Assembly (NCBI GenBank): GCA_018058545.1
Contig: JAGOZU010000003.1
Location: 18,515-82,514 of the forward strand
Direction: 5' to 3'
Length of the DNA: 64,000 nucleotides
Source of the DNA: Promineifilum sp.
GTDB taxonomy: Bacteria; Chloroflexota; Anaerolineae; Promineifilales; Promineifilaceae
Shown: positions 41,593 through 52,638 of the stretch, piece after piece
Layout of the letters: each line of letters begins with the position of its first letter
How positions within the stretch are numbered: the first letter of the stretch is position 1
Program-made: the position numbers and the translations under genes
The notes under the pieces: generated by a model
What the model saw: the letters and a program-made list of their open reading frames with translations, nothing else
Database searches by the model: none
Told to the model about the DNA's origin: nothing

Positions 41593-41742
41593 ATGGACGA
41601 TAAATCTCAAGCGTACTTCTGGACGGTCGACTGGCAAGAAACCGAACGGGCCGCGCAAGCCGATATCGACGCAGGGTGGGTTCAGACCTTCGATTCGGTT
41701 GAGAGCTTACTTGCTGATCTGGATGACGAAAACCTGGATTAA
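41593..41742 (+). CDS. Small antitoxin-like ORF without a partner
   Basis: A 49-residue ORF starting MDDKSQAYFWTVDWQETERA. It contains the pattern WQETERAAQADIDAGWVQTF followed by an acidic end (LLADLDDENLD). This resembles the C-terminal toxin-neutralising tail of small antitoxins that pair with RelE/ParE-like toxins. No toxin gene follows; 17 bp later the convergent gene begins. It may be a solitary antitoxin or a remnant. The ribosome-binding site is weak. Confidence 0.5.
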   Translation: MDDKSQAYFWTVDWQETERAAQADIDAGWVQTFDSVESLLADLDDENLD

Positions 41743-41759
41743 GTCGATTCAAGCAGCAG

Positions 41760-42935
41760 TCATCCCTCCGCCCGATTTTGAGCGGCCGCTTCCGCTTTTA
41801 ACGCCGCTCGTATCTCTGTCGACGATACGTCGTTGCGGAACAGCCGCGAGGGGATGGGCTGGAACAGCTCGCTGAATCCTTCGGGTATCGCCAAATCGCC
41901 CAGTTCCCGGAACCTGCCGTCTTCTCCTTCGCGCCCGGCGACGAGGAAGCGGTTGCCGCGGTCGCGCATCTCAGTCAGTGCGGCCAGCATGTCGGCCTCG
42001 CTGTCGTCGTAGTAGCGCGGCTGGATGATGCGCGCGGCCGTGTCGAAGCCCACCACGAACGTCGCCCCCGGATAGAGCCGCGACTTCGCGACGAACGTCG
42101 GCGCGTTCCCGGCCACGACCGGCCAACGCCCGGCGAACTGGCTCAGCCGGTCGAGCAATGGCCCCGGTTCCAGCGGCGGCTTGTCGACGTTGACCGCGGA
42201 GACCTCGAAGGCCACGGGCACGCCCAGCAGCGCCCCGGCCACTTCGGCCAGTTCCGTATGGCCGGTGTGCAAGGGGTTGAACGAACCTGACAGGACGGCC
42301 GCAGGCGGTGTCTCCTGGCTTAGCGCTCCGTCGGGCTGGATGCCGAACCAGTCGATCTCGCTCGCGCGGAGTTGCCCGGCGACGGCGGCGTAATCCACCT
42401 GTTCGACTGAGAGCGAATCGCCGGGGCCGGTGGGCAAGGGCGGCCGGACGGCCACGCCGCAAGCCTCCGCAAGTGCGTCGAGGATGAGGCGGCTGACGAG
42501 ATCTTCCTCACCCGCGCGGTCGCGCGCCCCCTTCTCCAGATAGAGCGTGTGGGACACCAGGCAGCCGGGCGACCAGGTGGCGACGTGGGCGCGGTGCTCG
42601 CCGCGTTTGGGGCGATCGGTGACGATGGTCGCCGTGCAGGCCAGCCCGACGAGGGGATAGGTCTCAAGTTCGCGCAGGTGGTGGGCGCGAGCCAGCGACC
42701 GCCCGGCCATCATGCGTCCCGTCCCGGCCGAGACGTATTGTTCCGGCGCGCGGCTGAGAAACTCATCGAACGAGTCGGCCGCATAGGGGATGAGCGCCTC
42801 CAGCAGCGTGCGCGACGCCCCGGCCACGCCCAGCAGATCGGCCAGCGCCCGGCTGCCCGCGCCGGCGGCGACGAAGACGGTTCGCGGCGGGCTGTCGTGG
42901 ATGGCTTGTATCAGTTGGCGTTGGGCTTCGTCCAT
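41760..42935 (-). CDS. CinA-C-like domain fused to NMNAT-like nucleotidyltransferase
   Basis: A 391-residue fusion. Residues 1-~165 resemble the CinA C-terminal (NMN deamidase-type) fold: TVFVAAGAGSRALADLLGVA, GASRTLLEALIPYAADS, LVGLACTATIVTDRPKRGEH. Residues ~205-391 resemble nicotinate/nicotinamide mononucleotide adenylyltransferase: AVLSGSFNPLHTGHTELAEV with the HxGH motif, FVVGFDTAARI and the SSTEIR motif near the end. The combination suggests a role in pyridine-nucleotide salvage or repair, but the CinA active site is degenerate here (no SCTGG-type serine motif; it reads GAGSRA). ATG 42935 starts MDEAQRQLIQAIHDSP. Confidence 0.78.
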   Translation of the reverse strand: MDEAQRQLIQAIHDSPPRTVFVAAGAGSRALADLLGVAGASRTLLEALIPYAADSFDEFLSRAPEQYVSAGTGRMMAGRSLARAHHLRELETYPLVGLACTATIVTDRPKRGEHRAHVATWSPGCLVSHTLYLEKGARDRAGEEDLVSRLILDALAEACGVAVRPPLPTGPGDSLSVEQVDYAAVAGQLRASEIDWFGIQPDGALSQETPPAAVLSGSFNPLHTGHTELAEVAGALLGVPVAFEVSAVNVDKPPLEPGPLLDRLSQFAGRWPVVAGNAPTFVAKSRLYPGATFVVGFDTAARIIQPRYYDDSEADMLAALTEMRDRGNRFLVAGREGEDGRFRELGDLAIPEGFSELFQPIPSRLFRNDVSSTEIRAALKAEAAAQNRAEG

Positions 42936-42984
42936 AGCCTTATTGTAGTCAGGATAGCCCGGACACGCGAGAAGCGCCGCGGGG

Positions 42985-43012
42985 ATTCGTCATTCGTCAT
43001 TCGTCATTCGTC
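42985..43012. repeat. 7-bp tandem repeat ATTCGTC x4
   Basis: Four exact copies of ATTCGTC, then ATT, lie in the non-coding gap before the GT39 gene. Shorter runs of the same word occur inside the gene at about 58427-58440. Confidence 0.9.
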
Positions 43013-43085
43013 ATTTTCCCTCTCGTCCCCTATAATGATCGACCTGTAACCATTCGACCCAATACCATGACAAGGTCCTGAACAC

Positions 43086-45332
43086 TTGGAAACATTGCTG
43101 ATCTTCGCCGCCATCGTCATCGTCGCTCTGCTGTTCAACGGGTTGCGCGTCCTGCTGGGCGACGAATGGCCGCCGATCACCCCTGAGCCGGAGCGGGCGG
43201 CCGAGCCATCTCCGGAGCCGGTAGCCGCCGAAATCGCCCAACCCGTCCATCGTGAAGTGCCGGTTACGGATATCCCGGAGGCGGCCGTCGCTGCGCCCGC
43301 GACCGCATCCGCCCTCGCCCCAATGACGGTCGCGCCGGCCGAACCCGCGCCAACGGCCCCGCCCCAAATCGAACGTGTCCCGGTTGAGCCGCTATCGGCC
43401 GCCGCGTTGCGTTCCCTGGCCTGGGCGTTGATCGGCGGCGGGGCCTTGCTGGCTTTGTTGGCCCACCTCGTCTCCCGCGTCATGCCCGACGACCAACGTT
43501 TGCCGACTTTCATGCTGGTGCTGCTGGGCGGCCTCTTTCTCATGTTCGGCCTGCGATCCCTGATGCGTGGCGCCCTGCCCGGTTGGCTGGACCGGCTGGT
43601 CGGCCGATTGGCGATTTGGCTGGGCGTCGCTCCCGTTCAGGTCGGCCTGCTCCTGATGGCCCCCGCCTTCGCCGGGCTGGCTCGTGTGGCCGCCGGCGAC
43701 GGCTTGCTGGCTCGTCAGGCCGTTATCGCCACATCGGCCTGGCTGCTGGCCGTCGCTTTGGTCGTCGCCGGCAGCGTTGTTCGCGGCGACCGGCGGCCGT
43801 TGAATGTCGACCGCTGGGATATCATCCTGTCGGTGGCGCTGTTCGCCGGGGCGCTGGCGTTGCGTGCCTGGCAAATGACGGTCTATCCCGACACCTACTC
43901 CGGCGATGAGGGCAGCGCCGGGCTGTTCGCGGTCGAACTGTTGACCGGCAAGGCCAACAACCTGTTCGGCATTGGCTGGTTCTCCTTCCCGTCGCTCTAT
44001 TTCACCGTCCAGAGCGCGGCCATCGCCCTGTTCGGGCAGACGGTCGAGGCCGTTCGCCTGACGTCGGCCGTGGCCGGCGCGCTCACCGTGTTGGCGCTCT
44101 ACTGGCTCGGCCGGGTGATGTTCGGCCGCACGACGGCCATCCTGGCCGCCGCCTATCTGGCTGTCTCCCATTATCACATTCATATGAGCCGGATCGCCCT
44201 CAACAACATCTGGGACGGGCTGTTCGGCACGCTGGCCATCCTGGGGCTGTGGCACGGCTGGCAGAGCGGCCGTCGCTCGGCGTTTATCCTGTGCGGGCTG
44301 GCGCTGGGGTTGGGCCAATACTTCTACGTCAGCATCCGGATTCTGCCGATCATGTTCCTGATCTGGGCCGCGGTCGCCTTCTGGCGGCGGCGCGAACAGT
44401 TCCGCGAGCGATTCGCCGGTCTGTCTCTGGCCGCCTTCATCGCCCTGGTGGTCTACATGCCGCTGGGCCTCTACTTCGCCGCCAACCCCGATGAATTCCA
44501 GGCGCCGATGAACCGGGTGACGATCCTGGGCGATTGGATGGACAGCGAACTGTCGCGGGGCGAACGGACGCAATCCGAGATCCTCATCGACCAGTTCGTC
44601 AAGGGGGTGATGGGCTTCACCCACGAACCGTTGCGCCTGCTCTACGATCCCGGCTCGCCGCTCTTGCTGACCTCCGCGGGGTTCCTCTTCCTGCTGGGGA
44701 TCCTGTGGGCCTTGCTAAATTTCGATTTACGCTATCTGCTCTTGCTGATGCCTTTGGCGGGAGTCGTCGCCGCCAACACCATCAGCCAGGACCCGCCTTC
44801 CTCGCAACGCTACGTCATGGCCATGCCGATGGTGGCTATCTTTGTGGCCACGCCGCTGGCCCAGGCAATGGCCTGGTTGCAGGGGCAATATCCACGCATG
44901 CGAACGGTCGTCGCCATCGCCGGTTTCGCCTTGCTGGCGCTGGTCGCGGCCGTCGATCTGGATTATTACTTCAACCGGGTGTATGACCATTACACCCTCG
45001 GCGGCGGCAACACCCTGACGGCAACTCAGGTCGCCTACTTCCTGCGCGACAAGGAACCGGCCGGCGAGCAAGTTTTCTTCTTCGGCTTCCCGCGCATGGG
45101 CTATTTCAGCCATGCCACCATCTCCTTTCTGGCTCCGGAGAAGCGCGGGCAGGATGTCATCGATCCCCTCACCGGCCCGCCCGATTTTGACCCCGGCCAA
45201 CCGGCCCTGTTCATCTTTTTACCGGAGCGGCTGAATGACCTGACGTTCGTGCGGCAAGCCTACCCGGGGGGCAGCTATCAGGAGTTCTTCGCCGACGACG
45301 GGTCGTTGCTGTTCGCGGTCTACGAACGCTGA
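43086..45332 (+). CDS. GT-C family membrane glycosyltransferase (GT39/PMT_2-like)
   Basis: A 748-residue multi-pass membrane protein. One N-terminal helix (LLIFAAIVIVALLFNGL) is followed by a ~90-residue Pro/Ala/Glu-rich cytoplasmic or periplasmic linker, then about a dozen membrane segments. The first large loop holds VYPDTYSGDEGSAGLFAVEL with the acidic catalytic motif (DE) of GT-C enzymes, and a later loop holds SHYHIHMSRIALNN, typical of PMT_2/ArnT-like proteins. The C-terminal ~150 residues are soluble. It likely transfers a sugar from a polyprenyl-phosphate donor outside the membrane. The start is TTG 43086, moderately supported. It overlaps the convergent exoribonuclease gene by 13 nt. 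Confidence 0.82.
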   Translation: METLLIFAAIVIVALLFNGLRVLLGDEWPPITPEPERAAEPSPEPVAAEIAQPVHREVPVTDIPEAAVAAPATASALAPMTVAPAEPAPTAPPQIERVPVEPLSAAALRSLAWALIGGGALLALLAHLVSRVMPDDQRLPTFMLVLLGGLFLMFGLRSLMRGALPGWLDRLVGRLAIWLGVAPVQVGLLLMAPAFAGLARVAAGDGLLARQAVIATSAWLLAVALVVAGSVVRGDRRPLNVDRWDIILSVALFAGALALRAWQMTVYPDTYSGDEGSAGLFAVELLTGKANNLFGIGWFSFPSLYFTVQSAAIALFGQTVEAVRLTSAVAGALTVLALYWLGRVMFGRTTAILAAAYLAVSHYHIHMSRIALNNIWDGLFGTLAILGLWHGWQSGRRSAFILCGLALGLGQYFYVSIRILPIMFLIWAAVAFWRRREQFRERFAGLSLAAFIALVVYMPLGLYFAANPDEFQAPMNRVTILGDWMDSELSRGERTQSEILIDQFVKGVMGFTHEPLRLLYDPGSPLLLTSAGFLFLLGILWALLNFDLRYLLLLMPLAGVVAANTISQDPPSSQRYVMAMPMVAIFVATPLAQAMAWLQGQYPRMRTVVAIAGFALLALVAAVDLDYYFNRVYDHYTLGGGNTLTATQVAYFLRDKEPAGEQVFFFGFPRMGYFSHATISFLAPEKRGQDVIDPLTGPPDFDPGQPALFIFLPERLNDLTFVRQAYPGGSYQEFFADDGSLLFAVYER

Positions 45333-46300
45333 TCGCGATTGGCGGTAGCGGGCGGGGTTTGCGGCCGCTGCAACTGCGTGCCGAACATCTCGCTGCGCTT
45401 GGCCGTCCAGCTCTCCCCGCTGTTGTCGTTAGCCACGTGGTCCATAAAGCCGCCGACGCGACTGTCGAGCAGGTCGATCTGGTGCAGCAGCACGGCTTCG
45501 AGAGTCTTGGGCACCATCGGCGAACCCCACTCATTGGTGCCGTGATGGGAGACGATCAGATGGACCAGCTGTTGCAATTCGGCCGCGGGAAAGTCGAGCG
45601 CGGCCGCGGCGTTCTCCACCATCACCACCCCGCGAACGATATGGCCGACGAGGCGGCCGTCGTCGGAGCGGGTGAACCCCTCCTCCAGCGCGTACTCATG
45701 GGCCTTGCCCATGTCGTGGAGCAACACACCGCAGAGCAACCGATCGCGATTGGCCTGGGTATAGTGGGTCGCCAGCCGGTCGGCGACGGCCGCCATACTG
45801 AGTGTGTGCTCCAACAGGCCGCCGATATAGGCGTGGTGCATGCCGCTGGCCGCGGGGGCTATGGCGAACTGCTCGGCCGCCGGTCCTTCCAGCAGCAGGT
45901 GGGCCGCCAGAGAGCGCCACGGCTCGGCCAGCGAGGCGATATAGTCGCGCAACTCGGCCAGCATGGCCTCCTTCGGCCGCTTGCTGTTGGGCAGGAAGAC
46001 CGCCAGGTCCAACCCGTCCGTCCGCTCCATACCGGTGACGCTGACCTGAATGGCATCCTTGTAGGTGTTGACTCGTCCCGTGACCAGCACGGCCGGCCCC
46101 GGTCGCGCCCAGGCTTCGACGGCCGGCGGGACGTCCCAGAAGACGCCGCTGATCTGGCCGGTGCGGTCGCGCAGGGTGACCAGCAAAAAGGAGCGGCCGT
46201 CTTTCGATTGCCGCCGGACGACGTCGTGGAGCAGGAACGGCTCGTTCTGCAACTCCATGCCCGCCATTAAATCACCGATATACCTGGTTTTTTCTGCCAC
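45320..46300 (-). CDS. YhaM-like 3'-5' exoribonuclease (OB fold + HD domain)
   Basis: About 326 residues. The N-terminus RYIGDLMAGMELQNEPFLL matches the start of YhaM-type proteins, followed by an OB-fold (VTLRDRTGQISGVFWDVP). The HD domain shows SGMHHAYIGGLLEHTLSM (His), GVLLHDMGKAHE (HD) and LIVSHHGTNEWGSP. YhaM trims RNA (and DNA) 3' ends. The C-terminus has a polar tail. GTG 46300 with GAGAGGG upstream is chosen; ATG 46351 would add 17 residues not typical of the family. The start regions of this gene and ubiX are divergent. Confidence 0.87.
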   Translation of the reverse strand: MAEKTRYIGDLMAGMELQNEPFLLHDVVRRQSKDGRSFLLVTLRDRTGQISGVFWDVPPAVEAWARPGPAVLVTGRVNTYKDAIQVSVTGMERTDGLDLAVFLPNSKRPKEAMLAELRDYIASLAEPWRSLAAHLLLEGPAAEQFAIAPAASGMHHAYIGGLLEHTLSMAAVADRLATHYTQANRDRLLCGVLLHDMGKAHEYALEEGFTRSDDGRLVGHIVRGVVMVENAAAALDFPAAELQQLVHLIVSHHGTNEWGSPMVPKTLEAVLLHQIDLLDSRVGGFMDHVANDNSGESWTAKRSEMFGTQLQRPQTPPATANRDQRS

Positions 46301-46434
46301 ACGCCCTCTCGATTTTGGCTTTTGGGGCCAACGACCTACAATGTTGTTCATTGGCGGCCGTTCGTTCGGGAGCGATCGCCGCGAGAATAATATACCAGAA
46401 CGGCAACCCCGGCGACGGGAACCGGCGAGAGACC

Positions 46435-47022
46435 ATGAGAAAGTTCATTATCGGCCTGTCCGGGGCGAGCGGAGTCATCTACGGCATTAGATTGCTGGAG
46501 GTGTTGCAGGCGCTGCCGGATGTGGAGACCCATCTCATCATGAGCACGGCCGCGGCTACAACCATCCCGCTGGAGACGGACTACGAGCCGGAACAGGTGC
46601 GAGCCATGGCCACGGCTGACTATCGCTTCAAGGACATCGCCGCCGCCGTCTCATCCGGCTCGTTCCGCACTGACGGCATGGTGGTGTTGCCCTGCTCGAT
46701 GAAGACGCTGTCGGCCATCGCCTACTCCTTTAGCGACAACCTGCTGACCCGCGCGGCCGACGTGGTGCTGAAGGAGCGACGCAAGCTCATCCTCTGCCCG
46801 CGCGAGACACCCCTGCATCTGGGCCACCTGCGAGCCATGACGCTGGCGGCCGAGCTGGGTGCCTTCATCGTGCCGCCCATGCCCGCCTTCTACCATCGGC
46901 CGCAGACGGTCGATGACATCATCAATCAGACGGTCAATCGCGTGCTCGATCTCCTGGAGGTGAATCTGCCGGAGGACTTGTTCCGGCGCTGGCAGGGGGG
47001 TCGGGCCGCAAGCGATGGATGA
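46435..47022 (+). CDS. ubiX: UbiX-family flavin prenyltransferase
   Basis: A 195-residue enzyme that attaches dimethylallyl phosphate to FMN to make the prenylated cofactor of UbiD-type decarboxylases. Motifs: IIGLSGASGVIYGIRLLEVL (FMN loop), IMSTAAATT, VVLPCSMKTLSAIAYSFSDN (family signature), RETPLHLGHLRAM and PPMPAFYHRPQTVDDIINQT. ATG 46435 is the family-consistent start, following GGCGAGAGACC. No ubiD is in the window, so the partner decarboxylase must be elsewhere. Confidence 0.95.
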   Translation: MRKFIIGLSGASGVIYGIRLLEVLQALPDVETHLIMSTAAATTIPLETDYEPEQVRAMATADYRFKDIAAAVSSGSFRTDGMVVLPCSMKTLSAIAYSFSDNLLTRAADVVLKERRKLILCPRETPLHLGHLRAMTLAAELGAFIVPPMPAFYHRPQTVDDIINQTVNRVLDLLEVNLPEDLFRRWQGGRAASDG

Positions 47023-47048
47023 GGGATGAGGGCGGGGGCGGCCATCGA

Positions 47049-47076
47049 TTGACGGAGCAAGCGATTCTGCTATAGT
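47049..47076 (+). promoter_or_regulatory. Promoter of the second acyltransferase, near-leaderless geometry
   Basis: TTGACG (47049-47054) and TATAGT (47071-47076) are spaced 16 bp. ATG 47085 lies only 8 nt after the -10 box, so the mRNA would start at or within a nucleotide or two of the start codon. Confidence 0.65.
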
Positions 47077-47084
47077 GCGCGGCC

Positions 47085-47795
47085 ATGTGGCGTTATAGCA
47101 TCACCCGCTTTGCCTTCACGATCATCCAGCGGATCTTGTCGAGGCTCGTCATCGTCGGCCGCGAGAACATTCCCGCCGCCGGACCCTACATCCTCACCGT
47201 CAATCATCTGAGCACGGCCGATACCGGCATCGTATTTGTGGGCTTCCCCGTCCAGGAATGGCGCTTCTTCGCCGGCGAAAAGTGGGCCAAACATCCCGTC
47301 TGGGGGCCGTTGATGTCCCGATTGGGGGTCATCTTCATCAACCGCGGCGAGGTGGACCGGCGGGCCTTGCGCGAGGCGCTGGCGGCGTTGCAGGACGGGT
47401 CGATATTTGCCCTGGCCCCGGAAGGAACGCGCAGCAAGGTCGGGGCCATGCAGCCGGCCAAGGACGGCGCGGCTTATCTGGCATCCCAGGCGGGCGTTCC
47501 CATCCTGCCGGTCGGGATCAGCAACACCGACGTCCTTTTCGCCAACGCGCGGCGCCTGCGCCGGACGACGATCACCATGACCATCGGCCAACCCTACCGG
47601 CTGCCCGATCTCGGCCGACACGTGCGCGGCCGCGACCTGACCGATTACACGTTTCTGATCATGACCCACATCGCCGCCCTTGTGGAGCCGCGTCATCGCG
47701 GGGTCTACGGCGACACCCCGGCTTTGGCCGCCTTGCTGGCGGGGGAAGATCCCTGGCCCTGGTGCCGCGAGTCGCGCGTGACGATTGACGAGTGA
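47085..47795 (+). CDS. plsC: PlsC-family 1-acyl-glycerol-3-phosphate acyltransferase
   Basis: A 236-residue membrane-associated enzyme making phosphatidic acid from lysophosphatidate. A hydrophobic N-terminus (RYSITRFAFTIIQRILS) precedes VNHLSTADTGIVF (HX4D-type catalytic motif), GVIFINRGEVD, LAPEGTRSKVGAM (EGTR motif) and ASQAGVPILPVGIS. ATG 47085 gives the usual N-terminus and is also where the promoter geometry places the mRNA start. Compared with the acyltransferase at 10179 it is closer to canonical PlsC, so it is the better housekeeping candidate. Confidence 0.88.
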   Translation: MWRYSITRFAFTIIQRILSRLVIVGRENIPAAGPYILTVNHLSTADTGIVFVGFPVQEWRFFAGEKWAKHPVWGPLMSRLGVIFINRGEVDRRALREALAALQDGSIFALAPEGTRSKVGAMQPAKDGAAYLASQAGVPILPVGISNTDVLFANARRLRRTTITMTIGQPYRLPDLGRHVRGRDLTDYTFLIMTHIAALVEPRHRGVYGDTPALAALLAGEDPWPWCRESRVTIDE

Positions 47796-47925
47796 TCGCC
47801 GGCCGTTGGCCAGGCTGAAAGCCCCTCCGCGCCCCTGCTTCCCCGCTCTATTGTTCATAATCTGATGACGTTTTTGGCGTCAAATATCCGTAGATAATCT
47901 GTTCTGAAATTTTAAGGCAAGGCTA

Positions 47926-47954
47926 TTGCGCTCTCTATTTTGCCATGTTATAAT
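47926..47954 (+). promoter_or_regulatory. nrdJ promoter (extended -10)
   Basis: TTGCGC (47926-47931) and TATAAT (47949-47954) are spaced 17 bp, with TG one base before the -10 box. The transcript would have a leader of about 120 nt before ATG 48084. Confidence 0.7.
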
Positions 47955-47995
47955 GCCCCTCTCTTAACCAGATAAGCCGTTGTACTGGTAGCTAA

Positions 47996-48011
47996 CCCCC
48001 ATATATGGGGG
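47996..48011 (+). promoter_or_regulatory. Perfect 16-bp palindrome in the nrdJ leader, possible regulator site
   Basis: CCCCCATATATGGGGG lies about 35 nt after the predicted start site. The core ATATAT recalls NrdR boxes, but the flanks do not fit the usual consensus and no second box is seen. The remainder of the leader contains a CAAAC-CCCT-GTTTG hairpin near 48022. No known riboswitch core was recognised. Confidence 0.45.
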
Positions 48012-48083
48012 TATATTTGGGCAAACCCCTGTTTGGAGCCACAGACAGCCCAAAACAATATTTTCGAGGAGGTATTGAGTATC

Positions 48084-50564
<2,481 letters not shown>

Positions 50565-50572
50565 AAACAACA

Positions 50573-50595
50573 GGGGCGGGTATCAAACCCGCCCC
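50573..50595 (+). terminator. Hairpin after nrdJ, T-poor terminator
   Basis: The 9-bp perfect stem GGGGCGGGT/ACCCGCCCC (50573-50581 with 50587-50595), loop of 5 nt, starts 9 nt after the stop codon. It lacks a T-run, like the hairpin after gdhA. Confidence 0.5.
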
Positions 50596-50622
50596 TTCCA
50601 ATCTCCCTGTCAGAACATCCGA

Positions 50623-52272
50623 TTACTGCGTGGCTATGAAGTCGGCCGCCGCTGTGTCGCGCGCGATCACGGCGGCGATCAACTGCTGCAACGCTGTGTC
50701 GAACTGCTCTTCCTCACCCGCGGTGATGATGAACGGCCGCAACATCCCGGCCATCTCCTCGATGCGGGCGTTCACCATAGCGGCATCGAACAGGGCGCTT
50801 GCCTCGGCCAGATAGCCCATATACTTTTCGTTGTAAACCGGGTCATCCAGCAGGAAGCGAATCAGCGGCCAGCTCTCGTCCGCTTCGGCCTTGTCGAAGG
50901 TGACATTGCTGCGGCTGCCCATGCCCGCGCCTTGGCGGTCGCCCAGGTTCGTATCCGGACGTCCGCCTCGGCCGGCGCCCATCCCCACGCCAAACGTCAT
51001 GTTATGGTCCCAGGGTATCCACACCAATTGGCCGGTCTCGGGATTGTTATACAGGTAGAAGTTGTGGTTCATCGCGCCATACGTATCCCAATTCTGTACG
51101 ACCGCGCCCACGGCCAGCCAGTTCAAGAACGTGTTGACATCGAAGACCGCCTCCAAATCGGCCCGCCACTGCTCCGGGTCGGTCGTGCGCGTGTCGGCGT
51201 GCAGGGCATTATAGAGGGCTTCGATATCGCTCCAGTCGGCCTCATCCTCGTTATTTTCCTTCTCAAAACTGTCGGCGATCAGGTCAAAAGTACCCTCAGC
51301 CAGACTGACGCCCTGGCCGTCGCCCTCATAGATGTTGCCGTCGTCGCCGCCGAAGGCGGTGTCGATGACGGTATCGTCGACGACTTCGACGACCGTGTAG
51401 ATACCCAGACTGGTCGGGCCTTCGCCATAATCGAGGACGACCTCATAGAACGCCGTCCGGCCGGCCACCAGCCCCGCCTCGCGCATGGTGTCATAGGTCA
51501 GGGTCTCGCGCAGGTAGGTGTCGTCGCTGAAACCGTTGGCCAGCGATAGCTGCTTGAAGCCGAAGAAGCGCTGATTGTCGATCTCGGGGTAGTCATCCTC
51601 GAACTCGTCGAAATCGAACTTGAGCGGCATCTTGAGCGTGCCGCTGCTCCAGGCGCTCGTCAGCGATGAGTTTCCTTTATAGCGCACGCCGACGTGATTC
51701 CAGACGTTGCCGTCGAATTCGATGGTTGCCGGAACCCACATGGGCGTCTCGCTCACCATATCGCCACCTCCCGGAAAGCCGCCTTGCCCGCCGGAGCCAG
51801 GCCTGCCCGCCGGAGGTTCTCCGCCCTGGGGTGGGGTGAAATCGCCGCCTGGAAAACCGCCGCCGGGGCCGCCTTGCCCGCCCGTGCCCGGCTCGCCGAG
51901 AATGTCGGTCATATCGGCTTGCATCGCTTCCCAGTCGGCGGGATCGATGGTGATCGTGATCGTGTTCACCTTGTCCGTCGGGAAGACGATATCATAGTTC
52001 GGGTCGGCATCCTTGCCGTGGGAATCTTCCGTCCAGCCCTCCGGCCGGGCGACGTCATCCTCGGCATCCGATGAGGTTGAGGTCTGGATGGTCTCGCTGC
52101 TCCCGGTCGGCTCGTCTGCTGCCGGCAGTTCGGCCGTATCTTCGGTGGTCGACGGTTCGCTGCTTGTGGCGGCCGCCGGCGGCGCGGCGTCCGTGCTCCC
52201 CGATGCGGATGAGCAGGCGACAAGACCCGTCGCCATGATCAAAAATAACAAAACAAGAAATATTCTCTTCAT
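50623..52272 (-). CDS. CotH-kinase-family lipoprotein
   Basis: A 549-residue lipoprotein. The signal peptide ends in a proper lipobox, GLVAC. Residues ~22-75 form a Ser/Thr/Ala/Asp-rich stalk. The CotH-like domain contains MPLKFDFDEFE, FFGFKQLSLANGFSDDTYLR, LVAGRTAFYEVVLDYG, GIYTVVEVVDD and QLVWIPWDHNMTFG with metal-binding-like Asp/His. A Gly/Pro-rich insertion (TGGQGGPGGGFPGGDFTPPQ and following) sits between the N-terminal strand pair and the core. CotH proteins phosphorylate secreted proteins in spore-formers; in non-spore-formers the role is unknown. ATG 52272 has AGGAG upstream. Confidence 0.88.
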   Translation of the reverse strand: MKRIFLVLLFLIMATGLVACSSASGSTDAAPPAAATSSEPSTTEDTAELPAADEPTGSSETIQTSTSSDAEDDVARPEGWTEDSHGKDADPNYDIVFPTDKVNTITITIDPADWEAMQADMTDILGEPGTGGQGGPGGGFPGGDFTPPQGGEPPAGRPGSGGQGGFPGGGDMVSETPMWVPATIEFDGNVWNHVGVRYKGNSSLTSAWSSGTLKMPLKFDFDEFEDDYPEIDNQRFFGFKQLSLANGFSDDTYLRETLTYDTMREAGLVAGRTAFYEVVLDYGEGPTSLGIYTVVEVVDDTVIDTAFGGDDGNIYEGDGQGVSLAEGTFDLIADSFEKENNEDEADWSDIEALYNALHADTRTTDPEQWRADLEAVFDVNTFLNWLAVGAVVQNWDTYGAMNHNFYLYNNPETGQLVWIPWDHNMTFGVGMGAGRGGRPDTNLGDRQGAGMGSRSNVTFDKAEADESWPLIRFLLDDPVYNEKYMGYLAEASALFDAAMVNARIEEMAGMLRPFIITAGEEEQFDTALQQLIAAVIARDTAAADFIATQ

Positions 52273-52523
52273 CAATCAAACTCCTGAATTAGTTGGAGCC
52301 GGGGTTCATCGTCGTCCCTGTTCCAAATGCGAAATCATGTTGGCGGATGGCACACATCTCAGCGATTTAGCTTCGGCCGATCGACCTGTCGGCAACCGGC
52401 GCGATCGGCGCCATTCGCGAATTCTCCCCTGAGTTTGCCCGAAAAATATTAGGAAATTGTTCAGGAAGGGTTCCAAAGCTGTAAGTTTCGGACCATTGGC
52501 CCATATGATGGATATTTTATCTA

Positions 52524-52551
52524 TTGACTTTCCTCTTTCGATTGTTATCAT
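52524..52551 (+). promoter_or_regulatory. arg operon promoter
   Basis: TTGACT (52524-52529) and TATCAT (52546-52551) are spaced 16 bp. The leader-peptide ATG (52558) begins 6 nt after the -10 box, so the mRNA is expected to start at or next to that AUG. The stretch 52273-52523 upstream shows no gene. Confidence 0.78.
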
Positions 52552-52557
52552 TCTCGC

Positions 52558-52638
52558 ATGCTCATTTTCACGGCTCAGGCTTTCCCCCGTCGCCCTCGCC
52601 CGCCCCGGACCACAGGTCTGGTGTTTAAGGTTGCCTGA
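52558..52638 (+). CDS. Arginine-rich attenuator leader peptide
   Basis: A 26-residue ORF (MLIFTAQAFPRRPRPPR, then TTGLVFKVA, stop TGA) with four Arg codons at residues 11, 12, 14 and 17, clustered just where stem 1 of the attenuator begins. It precedes argC, argB and argD. By analogy with trp, his and leu leader peptides, ribosomes short of charged tRNA-Arg would stall here. No Shine-Dalgarno is needed if the mRNA is leaderless, as the promoter spacing suggests. Confidence 0.8.
   Translation: MLIFTAQAFPRRPRPPRTTGLVFKVA

Noticed and set aside
47961..48070. Cobalamin riboswitch in the nrdJ leader
   Set aside because: B12 control would fit the enzyme, but I could not find the conserved B12-box (GCCACTG-type) or the expected multi-helix core; only a loose GCCACAG is present.
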